64,000 nt of DNA from Pandoraea communis (GCF_902459745.1 NZ_CABPSJ010000006.1:186001-250000), one strand, 5' to 3'. Shown: positions 7,594 to 17,744, counted from the first letter of the stretch. The notes: a model not told the origin generated them from the sequence alone. Numbers and translations: made by a program.

Positions 7594-8852
7594 CCGATAA
7601 CGCCAAGGAATGGGTTGACATCGCCTCGCCCCCAGCTCGCCTGGCTGGCACAAACCGGGCAAGAAGCCACGGGTCGACAGGTCATCGCGCGATCTTCTAC
7701 GCGGTCGAACCGGCGAATCCTGTTGTGTGTCATGCCCCCCGAGCCGCGAAAGCTGGTCAGGCCCTGAATAAGCTCATCGACGGCTGCGCAGGCGATGGCC
7801 GTGGTGAACGTAACCACGGCGGGCGCAGGGTCGCCGCTACCATCCACATAGGCTTCCGCCTTACGCCGCTCGAACTCGGCCGGGTCGCTGCGCCGGAGTC
7901 CTTCGTTCGCAGCGCGGCGCGGATCAGCCACTCCCAAACACATGAGACAAGGGTTGCCAGGGCGAATCGTCGACACGCGGCCTGTCATGTCGTAGTCCGC
8001 GCCGCTGCGTGCCGGGCGCATCCGCAGGCCGATATCGATCAACGGGATGCCGTAGTAGTGCGCCAGGCGGTTGAGCGTCAGCCGCCCCTGATGGTCGTCG
8101 GTACAGCCGAACAGCACATCGCAGGAGCGCAGTAGATCGCGCAGATCAGGATGGCCGACCCACTCCTCTTTGGTGACGACCTGGGTGCCGAGACCCGCGG
8201 CGCGAATCTCGCGCGCGAGGATGTCTACCTTGGCCAAGCCGGCGGCCACATCTGTGGTGCGCGAGCCATGCACGCGGTTGAGATTGGTGACATCAATGAT
8301 GTCTTTGTCCATCAGCCCCAGAAAGCCGACGCCCAGCCGCGCCAATAGCATCGCGACAGCACTGCCCGTGCCGCCGCCCCCTACGACACCGACCCGCAGC
8401 CCGCGCACGACTGGATTGAACCCTTGGCCGAAGAGCGCGGCCTGCCGCGCCAGGAATTGATCTTCGTCAGCCGAAGCCACCGTGCGCGCGATCTTGATCT
8501 GGCTTCCTACCAGCGAGATCGAGGATGCCATGACCGTCTTGCCGGGTGCGGTCCAGAGCCTGCCCGCGATGGCGTCATCGCGGCCGAACACCATGCTGGC
8601 CAGGCCGGAAACGCCCCTATTGAACGTCGTCCGAGCCAGCTCCGCCTCGTTTCGGTCATCCTGGTCGGAGAAGAACGCTGCCGCGTTCGGATGCGTGTGT
8701 ACCAGACCCGCAACTAGGCCCCGTTCCTTCGCGATGCCGAGAGTGCGCATGAAGCCGCGGGTGGACCATGTGACGCGGACAGGCGATGCGGAGACCATTT
8801 CATCGGCAGCGACGGGGATGACTTCGTGCGAGATCAACCTGGTGCGAGGCAC
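7590..8852 (-). CDS. JAB (JAMM) - ThiF/E1 fusion protein, N-terminally damaged
   Basis: Ubiquitin-like activating enzyme fused to a deubiquitinase-like domain. The JAB part holds H52-x-H54-P and S62-x-x-D65 (HTHPNAAAFFSDQDDRNE), but the upstream catalytic Glu region is missing. The E1 part has the nucleotide loop VGVVGGGGTGSA (residues 154-165), D182 and NLNR (190-193), and two CxxC zinc pairs (CLMC, CPVC). The frame begins at GTG 8852. Upstream, ATG 8889 opens another frame reading MSFCLLK that would join naturally to NGPWSGVPRTRLISHEV if one indel near 8873 is corrected. The ubiquitin-like and E2 genes expected nearby are absent. Confidence 0.8.
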   Translation of the reverse strand: MPRTRLISHEVIPVAADEMVSASPVRVTWSTRGFMRTLGIAKERGLVAGLVHTHPNAAAFFSDQDDRNEAELARTTFNRGVSGLASMVFGRDDAIAGRLWTAPGKTVMASSISLVGSQIKIARTVASADEDQFLARQAALFGQGFNPVVRGLRVGVVGGGGTGSAVAMLLARLGVGFLGLMDKDIIDVTNLNRVHGSRTTDVAAGLAKVDILAREIRAAGLGTQVVTKEEWVGHPDLRDLLRSCDVLFGCTDDHQGRLTLNRLAHYYGIPLIDIGLRMRPARSGADYDMTGRVSTIRPGNPCLMCLGVADPRRAANEGLRRSDPAEFERRKAEAYVDGSGDPAPAVVTFTTAIACAAVDELIQGLTSFRGSGGMTHNRIRRFDRVEDRAMTCRPVASCPVCASQASWGRGDVNPFLGVIG

Positions 8853-8894
8853 TCCCGACCAGGGGCCGTTTCAGAAGACAAAACGACATCTTGT

Positions 8895-11800
8895 TTAAAG
8901 CCCGAGTGATCGTCGTTCAGCCTCCGTCAGTTGACTGCGAGCGAAGTCTCCGAGATGCGCGCCGCCCAAGACCTGAACCGCGCTACTCGACCGATAGCTG
9001 GTCGGCTTCTCCGCCTGGGGGTCTGCCTGCCTGTTGTCCGGGGCCGCCTCACCGCCGGTGCCGAGCATGCGTATCGAAAAGATCGACGACATGGCTTGGC
9101 GTGCTGAAGCGCGCTCACGCGACATCGCATCCTGCGCGGCCGTCGCCGCAGTGCTCGCCACCGCACTCGCGTTGGTCAGCGCCCCCACGTTCACGCTTGC
9201 CATCACCGGCAGCCCCGTCGACTTGCCCTGCACCTGCACGTTGGCCGCGTTCACCACCGCCAGCGCCGCGAAGTTCACGTTGCCCGAGACCCGAATCCCT
9301 GCCTCGCCTGCATCAATCGTCCCCAGCGGCGCCACCAGGTCAACGTCTCCTGCCGGCACCTCCGGAATCGGACTGAGCGTTGCAATACCCGCACCAGAGG
9401 ACGGCACAGTCGGCGATATGGTCACGTTGCTCATCTCGTCATAGACCCGCTTGGGTGGGGTGTATACCACCGTCGTCTTGGAACCTCGGCCCGCATTGAT
9501 GTCCCCTTCGGCCGACCAGCCCTGGATGCTGCCCCCAAACGTTGTCATGATGCGCGACAGACCCAGCAGGATCGAACCCTTCGAATACAGGTCGATGTTG
9601 CCCGTCCCCTGCGTGATCAAGCCTGCACCCGCGCCCGCTGGCACGCCCTCCACGCCGACGATCGTCTTGCCGCCCGGGTTGAGCATCTGGATGTCGCCAC
9701 CGAAGTTGGTGTGAATACCAGCGTCGGTGACGACGGGCACCGTCTGGCCATTCACCGTCTTCGAACCCGTAATACCGCTGAACATCGTGATGTCGCCCTG
9801 ATAGCTCATCGCATTGCCTTGGGCATCCGTCGACGGGAAGAGTGTAGCGACGGCCTCGCGACCGCGCAGGTAGCTGCCGTAGCGCGAGCTCGTCGGGTCG
9901 TTGTATTCACGCCCGCCCGCCAGCAACTCCTTGAAGTAGACCTGGCGCACGAATACACCCTGCTGTTCGCTGGGCAGCGCCAGGAAGTACGCCAGCGCAT
10001 CGGCCGACGTGCCGCTGTAGCCAAAGCGCTGTTGCAGCCAGGCGAATAGCTCCTCGTCGTACGTACGCGCAACCTTGCCGCTGCCCGCCAGCGGAATGCC
10101 AGTGCTCAACTGGTTCGCCGTATCGAAGTACAGTTTGGCGAAAGCCGTGTAGTCGGGGCCATTCGCGCCGACACCGGCCAGCACCGTGATGCCCGCACCG
10201 CCCGAGCGGTTCGACGGGTTGGCCACATCGCCCACGCTCGTCAGCGACCCGTAATAGCCTTGGTAGAGGTTGCGGCCGGCCTGCACCTGAAGCAGGCCGG
10301 GGCCGACAATATCAATCGACTGGTAGAAGATGTCGCGCCCGGCCTGTATCAGCGTGATGTCGTTGGCGTTCGTATTCAGAAACACGCTTGGCGTCGTGCC
10401 CGTCCCCACGATGTCCCGACCCGCAATCACCTCGAACGGCTTCGCGGCGGCGTACCACATCGCGTGGGTTGGGTGGAATCCCAGCGCGACGCTCTGATTT
10501 TGCGAGGAGACACGCCCAATAGTCAGATCCTGGATGTCGACACCCGCATAGACCATCGCGGGCTTCCTGTCCTGTGCATGCAGGAAGCCAGATGGCGTAT
10601 CCTCACCGAACGCGATCGGATCGTTATCGAACAGCAAGTATGGCGCCGTCGGACTCGCATTCGCACCGGCTATCGACTGGAACACGGGATGAACCGGCGT
10701 AGCTAGCGCGCTCATGTTGGAACCCGACATCGCCACCACCTGGCTCGTCCCGTAGATCGAACCCGCAGCGAGCAATTCGAATTGACCCAAGGGTGAGGGC
10801 ACCAGTTCGAGTACCCCAAACGACGCTGCGCTACCCGGCTCCGAGAAGCGGACGTCGCCGTTGGCTGCCGTGGCAATCAGGGTACCAGGATAAAAGTTGG
10901 TGCTGTAGTTGCCATCGGCAGTATTTCCAGTCAATGGGGCCACATCGCCGCCTGCTGCATATAGATTGATGGCCGTCGCTGGCGTCCACAACGTGAAGCT
11001 GGACAGTGCCCCCCGGGCAGTCCCGTAAGCCTTACCACTGGCGTCCGTCACCGTGTAGACCCCGCCTCGCCGATCCACGGGCGTCGCCATCGTAGCATCG
11101 CCAGCGCCACCAAACACCAGATCGCCGCGCGCCGTAATTCTGACGGTGCCATCGCCCGGCGTGAAGATCGGGCCGGGGGTCTTCTGCGAATGCGAAAAGA
11201 CGTTTGGATCGACGGCGCGCGGATCGTACGACGTCCATGAGGCGCTCCCGAAGAACTGAGCCACCGCGCCGACGGCGCCAGCGTTCACAGTGATATTACC
11301 GCGCAGATTGGTCACTGCGCCAAAGTAGTCAGAGGCGCGGTTCGAAGCTTGGCTGGCAGGCATTGGATTGAGCATGCCGCCGATCTTCATGATCAGGTCA
11401 CCACCACCAGTCTGCACCAATGTTCCATCTGCTGCCACCCGGCCCGTTGATGCCACAGCCAGATCCAGAGCGGTCGAGCTAGCGTTCGCTACGCCAGCAT
11501 TACGCCCGGCGATGAGCGTCAGGTTGCCACCGCCCAGCGTGCCGATTCCCTGGAATCCGACGAGTGAGCTGTCATTGGTCCAGCTGCTGGTCTTGGCGAT
11601 ACTGCCGAAATTGATCCACCACGCTGTCGGATCGGGGGTAACACCGCCCCCACCTTGGCGCCACAACCAGTTCGCCGTGCTATCCGAATCCACATAGCGG
11701 GTGACGTTGTCAAACAATTGCACCTTGGCGGAAACGTCCTGCTGCGCCATGAGCAGCAGATCACCGCCATGCTCCGGATACCAGGCATGGGTGGTGCCAT

Positions 11801-12869
11801 CCACGCCGATCAGGTCGTAAGGATTGCCGTCCGCGGCCAGAATCGGCGCGGCCTGCGTGCCGGCCGTGTAGACGCCATACGGGGTCGCTTCGCTGAAGCT
11901 GCCACCCGCGAGTAATTCGAGATTCCCGATACCGGTTCGCAGCACGCTAAAGTACGTGCCATTGCGCGAAGCGTTGTAGCTCGTGGCGCTTAGCGTAAGG
12001 TTGCCGCCTCCGTTGAGAGCCCGCATCGCTTGCAGCTCGCGCTGGTCTGCAGCGGCGAGATCGCCGCCAGAGACCAATCGGATAGACGCTGAGAGCAAGC
12101 CAGCCGAGAGCATTGACGCCATCGGCGCTGTAGGCGCCGCGCCGGGAATTGCGGGGCTCACCACAACTGCGACATTCGGCATGTTGCTAGGCTCGAATGC
12201 GAAGCCATAACTGTTACTGGCACTGATGATCGTGCCCGCCCTGATCGTGTCGCCCGGGTTATAGTAATTGTTTTTGCTGTCGACTAGGTTGCCCCACCAA
12301 TTAAATGTCCACCAATTATAGAAGGCATTGTCTGGAATGGTCCAATCATTCAGAACGATCACGTCTTCTTTCTGATCGAACCAGTATGTATAACTGTCAG
12401 CACCAACCTCAGTTTTTTTCTGAGCAAAGAACGAACTGTTCGTGACATCGATAGCTGCGACAGTGGCCGGTATTCCCGCTGACGCTTTGAACCCATCCGA
12501 GATGCTCCCCTTTATTGAGAGATTGCCACCGGCACGCACTACGAGGGCCATCGGCTCGCCGGCACCGTACGCTGGAGAGTTCGGGTCGCGATTGGCCCCG
12601 AGACCATAGCGATAGCCGGCCAGATCAATATCCCCCGAGGTCAACAGATCGCCGCTCGAGGTAATCTGCACGCCCGGGCGCAGATGATAGGCGTTGCCGT
12701 AAGCGGTCAGGCCCGCGAGCCTGCCTTGCAGGGCGCTGTTTGCCAGCGCGGCGCTGATGAACGCAGTGCTCGCGACGTCGTAGCCGTCCAGTGTCCCCTG
12801 GGTGATGGTGCTGCCGCCCGGCAGATTGTAGGTCCAGAAACCGTTGAGCGCGATGCTGATGTAAAACAA
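8895..12869 (-). pseudogene. C-terminal part of a DUF3739 filamentous haemagglutinin
   Basis: The intact protein would be a very large surface adhesin secreted by a two-partner TpsB pore. These 1,324 residues are beta-helix-type repeats (AGRDI, GGGNLTL, LLAGGS patterns), ending in the DUF3739 region near residues 1,200-1,310 (VQVQGKSTGLP, ALTNASAVASTAATAAQDAM) and a natural-looking tail. The N-terminal signal and TPS domain are gone: the frame is closed by TAA just before TTG 12869, inside a 20-bp tandem repeat that marks the break. No transporter gene is nearby. The fragment cannot be secreted. Confidence 0.85.
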
Positions 12870-12904
12870 TTAACTCCGTTACGGAACAATTAACTCCGTT
12901 ACGG
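12865..12904. repeat. tandem duplication of a 20-bp unit at the adhesin break
   Basis: AACAATTAACTCCGTTACGG occurs twice without a gap (12865-12884 and 12885-12904), exactly where the haemagglutinin frame stops matching coding sequence. It may be a duplication made when the gene was cut, or a remnant of a mobile-element end. Confidence 0.7.
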
Positions 12905-13454
12905 GATCCCGCTTCGGCGGCCCCATAAATACAGCGAATGCGCCTACGTGGTGCGCGCAAACGAGCCCTCGGTTGAATTGGCTCGCCGTCCCGAACGCCA
13001 TGGATTTCACCACTAAATTTGGCCGTTAACGACCCAAAGCGGAAAATGACCACCGTGTTCTAGATGTCCGCTTGCTTAAAAAAATCGGTCCGGCAACACA
13101 GTTCAGAGCCAAACGTTCAGAGAACTCAAGAGTCGAGCGACTCCACAACGATCCGAGTGGCGCGTTTCCGCCTTCCACGGGAAAGCTCACACGCGGAGTA
13201 CTCCGACAAATACCTTTGCGTGACGTTAAGCAAACTGGCTTCGCGTTGGTGCTCGATTTGCCGCCCGAGTTCGCCGTCAAGTAAGTGGCCGACCTGAACT
13301 CCTGCTTTCATATCAACAGTCGAGCAACTTACTTGGCCACGTCAACTCGATGCACTTGGCTCGTACGGCAAATGTACGGCGACTATTGACAATCAAGCCC
13401 CCTCGTCGCACGTGCGATTCGTCGGGCGGCACGTTATCGGCGCCGCCAATAGGG
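12905..13454. other. non-coding or decayed stretch between adhesin and catabolic island
   Basis: No gene is recognised. A 70-codon plus frame (13072-13284, ending ALVLDLPPEFAVK) and an overlapping minus frame exist, but neither has a convincing ribosome binding site or family motif. This is probably the left junction of the aromatic-degradation island. Confidence 0.4.
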
Positions 13455-14381
13455 TCAAGTCATGACAGTCAGAAATGGTTCATGCATTTCTCGGTCGTGA
13501 TAAAAGATAGCTGTCCCCGTTTCTTCGTGGGTCCACACAAGCGGCGTTTGGTCTGGATAACCAACAGCGGTTCCGCAGAATGTCTCAAATCGATTACCCG
13601 AGGGGTCGAATGCATAGATGGTCGCCCCTCTGGTGATGCCGTGGCGTGTCGGACCAATGTCTTTTTTGGCGCCGTGCATCGACATCAAATCGGCTGCTCG
13701 CAAGATTCGTTCCCAGCTTTCGAGCAAAAAGGAAACGTGGTGCAGTCTGCCCGGCGTGTCATGGCGAACTAGGGCGACATCATGCGCCTTGTTGGAACAT
13801 GACAGCCACACGCCCTGATCTCGTCCATCTTCCATCAAGAGGCGTTCGGTAACGTAGAAGCCGAGGACGTCAGTAAAAATCTCCCGAGCACCATCGATGT
13901 CGGTGCCGTTCAATTGCGCATGATCCATGCGCATGGGCGCAATTCCCCGCTCTGCGTCGGCACACCAAGGCGCGGGGTTTGTCACGGACATTGCCGTTCC
14001 CACCTCCGTTTTTTCCGCATAAAGCTCGATGACGTGGCCGCTGGGTACCTCGAACCGGATTCGGTCCCCCGTCTCAAGCATGTCGCCAGCCGGAACGGCT
14101 TCAGTGTGCACGCCCCACGCCCGCAAATCCGAGTCTAGGCGCATCAAAGTGGCGCGGTCGAGCACCTTGAAGCCAAAGAAATCAAGGCCTGGCTCAGTCG
14201 CGCACCGTAATACTAGGCTATGGTGATCTCGTTCATCCCAAGCCTTCAAGTACACTCGGCCGCTACGATCGCGACCGGTTTCTTTCAGCCCGAGAACATT
14301 TGTGTAAAAGTGGACGCAGTCCTCAAGATCGGTCACACGGATCTGAGCGTGCCCGGGCCTCAGTACGCCTGTGAGTGCCAT
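13455..14381 (-). CDS. xylE: catechol 2,3-dioxygenase (XylE type)
   Basis: Extradiol (meta) ring cleavage of catechol or a substituted catechol to 2-hydroxymuconic semialdehyde, in the cytoplasm, using Fe(II). At 308 residues it has the usual length and two glyoxalase-like halves. The iron ligands are H154 (MRMDHAQLN), H214/H215 (GRLHHVSF) and E266 (NRFETFCG), at almost the XylE positions. GDRIRFEVPSGHVIELYAEK and DIGPTRHGITRGATIYAFDP are family signatures. Two tautomerase genes precede it on the same strand, but the hydrolase, dehydrogenase, hydratase and aldolase of the lower pathway are not in this window. Confidence 0.93.
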   Translation of the reverse strand: MALTGVLRPGHAQIRVTDLEDCVHFYTNVLGLKETGRDRSGRVYLKAWDERDHHSLVLRCATEPGLDFFGFKVLDRATLMRLDSDLRAWGVHTEAVPAGDMLETGDRIRFEVPSGHVIELYAEKTEVGTAMSVTNPAPWCADAERGIAPMRMDHAQLNGTDIDGAREIFTDVLGFYVTERLLMEDGRDQGVWLSCSNKAHDVALVRHDTPGRLHHVSFLLESWERILRAADLMSMHGAKKDIGPTRHGITRGATIYAFDPSGNRFETFCGTAVGYPDQTPLVWTHEETGTAIFYHDREMHEPFLTVMT

Positions 14382-14469
14382 GCTTGTCTCCTATTATTTT
14401 AAGTGGTGAGGCGCACTTTCGCACTTTACGAAGGTGGGCTTCTGAAAATCTCTGCACTGAACTGCGACC

Positions 14470-14673
14470 TCAACGACCGATTCCCCTCCCCAGCGAGGCG
14501 GCCGTCGCGCCCCCAATCCCGAACTCGGTATTGGGTATATCTTTGATGAAAACTCGTACCGACTCAGCCCCCACGCCGAGGACTGTCACCACTGAGTCCG
14601 TCAGCCCAGCGATCAGACGAGTCTTCTGCTCGTCGGTACGGCCAGCGATAAGCACAACTTGAACGATCGGCAC
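14470..14673 (-). CDS. 4-oxalocrotonate tautomerase family protein
   Basis: Small tautomerase that would convert 2-hydroxymuconate to its oxo form in meta-cleavage. GTG 14673 is the right start: it has GGGAGG 5 bases upstream and places the catalytic proline directly after the initiator Met (PIVQVVLIAGR). The 67 residues end with NTEFGIGGATAASLG. A longer upstream frame would bury the proline and is rejected. A second, different tautomerase lies 80 bp upstream. Confidence 0.85.
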   Translation of the reverse strand: MPIVQVVLIAGRTDEQKTRLIAGLTDSVVTVLGVGAESVRVFIKDIPNTEFGIGGATAASLGRGIGR

Positions 14674-14752
14674 CTGAACCTCCCTTCGCATAAATGACGT
14701 CGCACACAGCATGAACGGTGTTGATAAACCAACCTCTCATGCCGCACCAGCG

Positions 14753-14944
14753 TCACATCGCTTCGCTTTCCACGGTTCTTCCGGCCACGCCAAAGTTATT
14801 GGCGGGGATCTCCGTCAACCAGATGCGGATTGAATCGAGTGGAGACGAGATAGCACTAGCGGTCGCTGCCGTAGCGGTCGCGATTAAGTCCGCCTTTTGC
14901 CGATCGCTGTATCCTTCCACGATAAATATTTCGATATTTGGCAT
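14753..14944 (-). CDS. second 4-oxalocrotonate tautomerase family protein
   Basis: ATG 14944 gives a 63-residue protein beginning PNIEIFIVEGYSDRQKADLI, with the catalytic proline after Met, and containing IRIWLTEIPANNFGVAG. It is only moderately similar to its neighbour, so the pair is not a recent duplication. The two may form a hetero-oligomer or act on different intermediates. It lies between the monooxygenase gene and the first tautomerase on the same strand, probably in one transcript. Confidence 0.82.
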   Translation of the reverse strand: MPNIEIFIVEGYSDRQKADLIATATAATASAISSPLDSIRIWLTEIPANNFGVAGRTVESEAM

Positions 14945-15023
14945 GTATGCCACCCGTGTGAATAACTGACGCACTGGACCGTAAGGCTCCTCTGCGGCGC
15001 CTTACGGTCAAGAATGTGCCGGC

Positions 15024-16208
15024 TTACGGATACGGGGTCACCGGCGGGACACCGGCAAACAAGGCGCCTGCGCTATCGTAGGTAGCCTCGCCCAAAAATG
15101 CGTGCTGTGTCACGACGAGCGAATCTCGCATGATCCACTGCAGCCGATTCGGCTTGTAAATGGCCGCAGTCCCGGCCAACCGGTAAGCCATCTGCACCAC
15201 GTCGGCACTGATTTGCGCGGCATACGTCGCGCTCAGGCGCAACAGATTCGCCTGCTCCGGAGTAACCGGTTTGCCAGACAGAATCCCGTCCCACACGGCC
15301 TCGGGAGCCTCGTAGAAAAACGCCCGGGCGCTGCGCAACATGGCTTCTGCCTTACCGAGCTCAATTCGATAATAGGCGCGGTCACCAAGACGCGGAGCGC
15401 CAGTCACCGTTTTCGTTCCTCCAGCCATCTCGGTGACCATGTCAAGGGCCGCTCGAGCGAGGCCCAAATTCACGGCGGCATGAACCTGTGCTTGATACGA
15501 AATCGAAGGATAGCGATACAGAGGCTCGTCAATCGTAGGCGCGGTGCCACGAGTGAATGTCCATGCCGTGTCTACACGCTTTTTATGCAGACGCAAATCA
15601 TGGCTGCCCGTGCCTTGCATCCCCACCACGTCCCAGTTTTCGACGATTTCCACTTCGGACGCCGGAAACACAGCTGTCAGCGGTTTTCCGGCTGCGGCAC
15701 CACCGCCGTTTGCAGCGGTACCGCCGATACCCACACCAAGCCACGAAGCGCCTTTGCAACCACTCGCAAAACGCCATTGCCCAGTCACTTCCCAGCCGCC
15801 TTCAACTTCGACTGCCGGCTGCAAGGGGTACAAGCCGCCGCCAAAAACCTGATCGGGACCGGTCGAATAGATCACTGCCTGGGTCTCAACCGGCAGCGCG
15901 GCGAGGTAGACGTTACCGGAACCGAAGGCTGCGACCCATCCCGTGGACCCGTCGACCTCCGAAATGCGTTCCACGACGCGCAAGAACTGTGCAGGCGGAA
16001 GTGCATCGCCACCAAAACGCTTCGGCGTGCTCGCACGGAAGATGCCGACGGCCTTCATCTTTTCCACCATGTCGCGAGGGACATGCGACAGGCGATTGAA
16101 TTCCTCTCGCCGATTTTTCACCTCGACCAGCAATTCGTCGAGCGCGGTCGCCGTGACCGGTTGGCGTTCGCTAGGCATGAGTAGTGCTTCGCTGGGTTCG
16201 ATTTTCAT
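15024..16208 (-). CDS. group D flavin-dependent monooxygenase (HsaA/indole-oxygenase-like)
   Basis: Oxygenase of a two-component system with the acyl-CoA-dehydrogenase fold; it hydroxylates an aromatic or indole-type ring with FADH2 or FMNH2 from a reductase. ATG 16208 follows GGAG and gives 394 residues; the longer frame to 16280 is not needed. Markers are AVGIFRASTPKRFGGDALPP, EVDGSTGWVAAFGS, WRFASGCKGASW and the C-terminal IMRDSLVVTQHAFLGEATYD. The partner flavin reductase is divergently encoded from 16441 across a palindromic control region. The substrate is not deducible; indole, phenols and steroid catechols are family precedents. Confidence 0.82.
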   Translation of the reverse strand: MKIEPSEALLMPSERQPVTATALDELLVEVKNRREEFNRLSHVPRDMVEKMKAVGIFRASTPKRFGGDALPPAQFLRVVERISEVDGSTGWVAAFGSGNVYLAALPVETQAVIYSTGPDQVFGGGLYPLQPAVEVEGGWEVTGQWRFASGCKGASWLGVGIGGTAANGGGAAAGKPLTAVFPASEVEIVENWDVVGMQGTGSHDLRLHKKRVDTAWTFTRGTAPTIDEPLYRYPSISYQAQVHAAVNLGLARAALDMVTEMAGGTKTVTGAPRLGDRAYYRIELGKAEAMLRSARAFFYEAPEAVWDGILSGKPVTPEQANLLRLSATYAAQISADVVQMAYRLAGTAAIYKPNRLQWIMRDSLVVTQHAFLGEATYDSAGALFAGVPPVTPYP

Positions 16209-16311
16209 TAGCATCTCCAAGTCAGACTCATTCGTCGAGCAGCCTCCAAAGTCGCAGCCCGCCGTAAAGAAATCAAACAAAGGATCTCGCTAGTCTAATA
16301 AATCGTCAAAT

Positions 16312-16341
16312 TATCAATTCGAATTCCGCGAATAATTGATA
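16312..16341. promoter_or_regulatory. palindromic operator candidate between monooxygenase and reductase
   Basis: TATCAATT (16312-16319) and AATTGATA (16334-16341) are perfect 8-bp inverted arms separated by 14 bases. They lie in the AT-rich divergent region, about 100 bases from each start. A dimeric regulator, perhaps the LysR protein encoded at 17815, could bind here and control both directions. Confidence 0.5.
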
Positions 16342-16440
16342 GTTATTCCACACAGAATGCGAAAGATCGAAGATAAAAATAATCACCACTAATAGCATCA
16401 ATTATTTATTTGAATTTGCTTGCAGCGAACAGAGCAAACT

Positions 16441-16986
16441 ATGATTCCCGTATTCATTGACACAGGTATCACGGACATGCAGATCAACGAATTTATGACG
16501 CAAGACTTCCGACAGGCGATGTCGCGACTGTCCGCGGCCGTGAATGTTGTGAGTACCAACGGGCCAAGTGGTCGATACGGCGTCACAGCTAGCGCAGTTT
16601 GCTCGGTTACCGACTCCCCGCCGACCGTGCTTGTTTGCCTGAACCGAAAAGGAGCAGCTCACGACGCGTTGCTAAGCAACGGAAGGGTCTGCATTAACAT
16701 TCTTCCTGGTCACCACGAAGCACTTGCAATGCAATTTGCCGGCATGGCAAACGTTCCCCATTTGGAACGATTTTCTGCGGACGCGTGGGAGGAGGGGGAG
16801 TTCGGTGTGCCCGTCTTGCGCGACGCGCTCGCTAGCCTCCAGGGTGTCATTGCCTATACGAAAATCGTCGGCTCACACACGGTGATTTTCATTGAGATCG
16901 CCCAAATTAGGATTGGCGATAGTGACGACTGTTTGACCTATTTCGGCAGAGCCTTTCACCGCCTGAGTCATCACGTCACGGCATAA
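16441..16986 (+). CDS. flavin reductase (HpaC-like)
   Basis: NAD(P)H:flavin oxidoreductase supplying reduced flavin to the monooxygenase encoded divergently. The frame opens with TTG at 16420; ATG 16441 is the likely start, giving 181 residues. Family features are FRQAMSRLSAAVNVVST, YGVTASAVCSVTDSPPTVLV, CLNRKGAAHDAL, and the ending LTYFGRAFHRL. It is followed 44 bp later by the EthD-like gene, probably in the same transcript. Confidence 0.88.
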   Translation: MIPVFIDTGITDMQINEFMTQDFRQAMSRLSAAVNVVSTNGPSGRYGVTASAVCSVTDSPPTVLVCLNRKGAAHDALLSNGRVCINILPGHHEALAMQFAGMANVPHLERFSADAWEEGEFGVPVLRDALASLQGVIAYTKIVGSHTVIFIEIAQIRIGDSDDCLTYFGRAFHRLSHHVTA

Positions 16987-17030
16987 CGCCTAACAGATAA
17001 AATTACGAACGCCTTAAAAAGAGGCTCACA

Positions 17031-17744
17031 ATGTCACTCTGCGTATTTCTTACTGCGACCACCAGGAATGGTGGCGCCGAACACGACAACACCGCCAGTG
17101 CCGCGTCGATTCACGACCTGCTAGATCTAGTTCCCGGCCTGCAGAAGCTCGCGATTCATCTCCCTGTCACGGCAAAAGCGGACGACCCCTTCATCCCGGC
17201 GGAGGATGCGCCAGCGTGCTCGTTGCAGTTGCATTTTGGTGGCATCGATACGCTTGAATCCGCTCTCACGAAAGGCGGCGCGTTGCATTCGTTACTCGAT
17301 CCTCATTCATTTCCATCATTTGCGAATTGCGACTGGGCACTTCAAGCAATGTTAACGCGCCGCTTTCCGGTTGATGAACCGAGTCAGACGTGTTCTTATG
17401 GCATTGAGAAATGTACCTACTTGGTTTCCTATGAAGGTCCGGCGGAGAACGAGAACGCTTGGCACGATCACTACATCCGGAATCATCCCCCTCTGATGGC
17501 ACAGCTGCCTGGCGTGCGTGAAATTGAGATCTATACCCGGATCGACTATCTCAGCAGCTTGCCTGTTGAGCGTGCGAACCACATGCAACGTAACAAAACT
17601 GTCTTCGACTCCCACCACGCACTGAGGCAAGCGCTCGCCTCTCCCATTCGACAGCGACTCCGCGACGACTTTCTGTCTTTGCCCACGTTTTCTGGCAGAA
17701 GCCCCCACTACCCAATGCAAACGCTGGAATACAGCATTTCTTAG
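17031..17744 (+). CDS. EthD-domain protein
   Basis: The C-terminal part (residues 125-235) is an EthD/dimeric alpha-beta-barrel domain with the characteristic NAWHDHYIRNHPPLMAQLPG and VFDSHHALRQALASP. Such proteins act on unstable quinoid or hydroxylated intermediates or assist oxygenases. The N-terminal half is a weaker second repeat of the same type (LDLVPGLQKLAIHLPV). ATG 17031 has AAGAGG upstream. Sharing a transcript with the flavin reductase suggests it handles the monooxygenase product. Confidence 0.75.
   Translation: MSLCVFLTATTRNGGAEHDNTASAASIHDLLDLVPGLQKLAIHLPVTAKADDPFIPAEDAPACSLQLHFGGIDTLESALTKGGALHSLLDPHSFPSFANCDWALQAMLTRRFPVDEPSQTCSYGIEKCTYLVSYEGPAENENAWHDHYIRNHPPLMAQLPGVREIEIYTRIDYLSSLPVERANHMQRNKTVFDSHHALRQALASPIRQRLRDDFLSLPTFSGRSPHYPMQTLEYSIS

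Noticed and set aside
13072-13284. 70-codon frame ending ALVLDLPPEFAVK
   Set aside because: Looks somewhat protein-like but has no ribosome binding site or family; the opposite strand is open too, so it is left unannotated.
14674-14712. Longer N-terminus for the first tautomerase
   Set aside because: Would move the catalytic proline away from the N-terminus; GTG 14673 has a matching ribosome binding site.
15102-16184. 360-codon plus-strand frame
   Set aside because: Lies entirely antisense to the flavin monooxygenase, whose family motifs are unambiguous; low-complexity basic composition.
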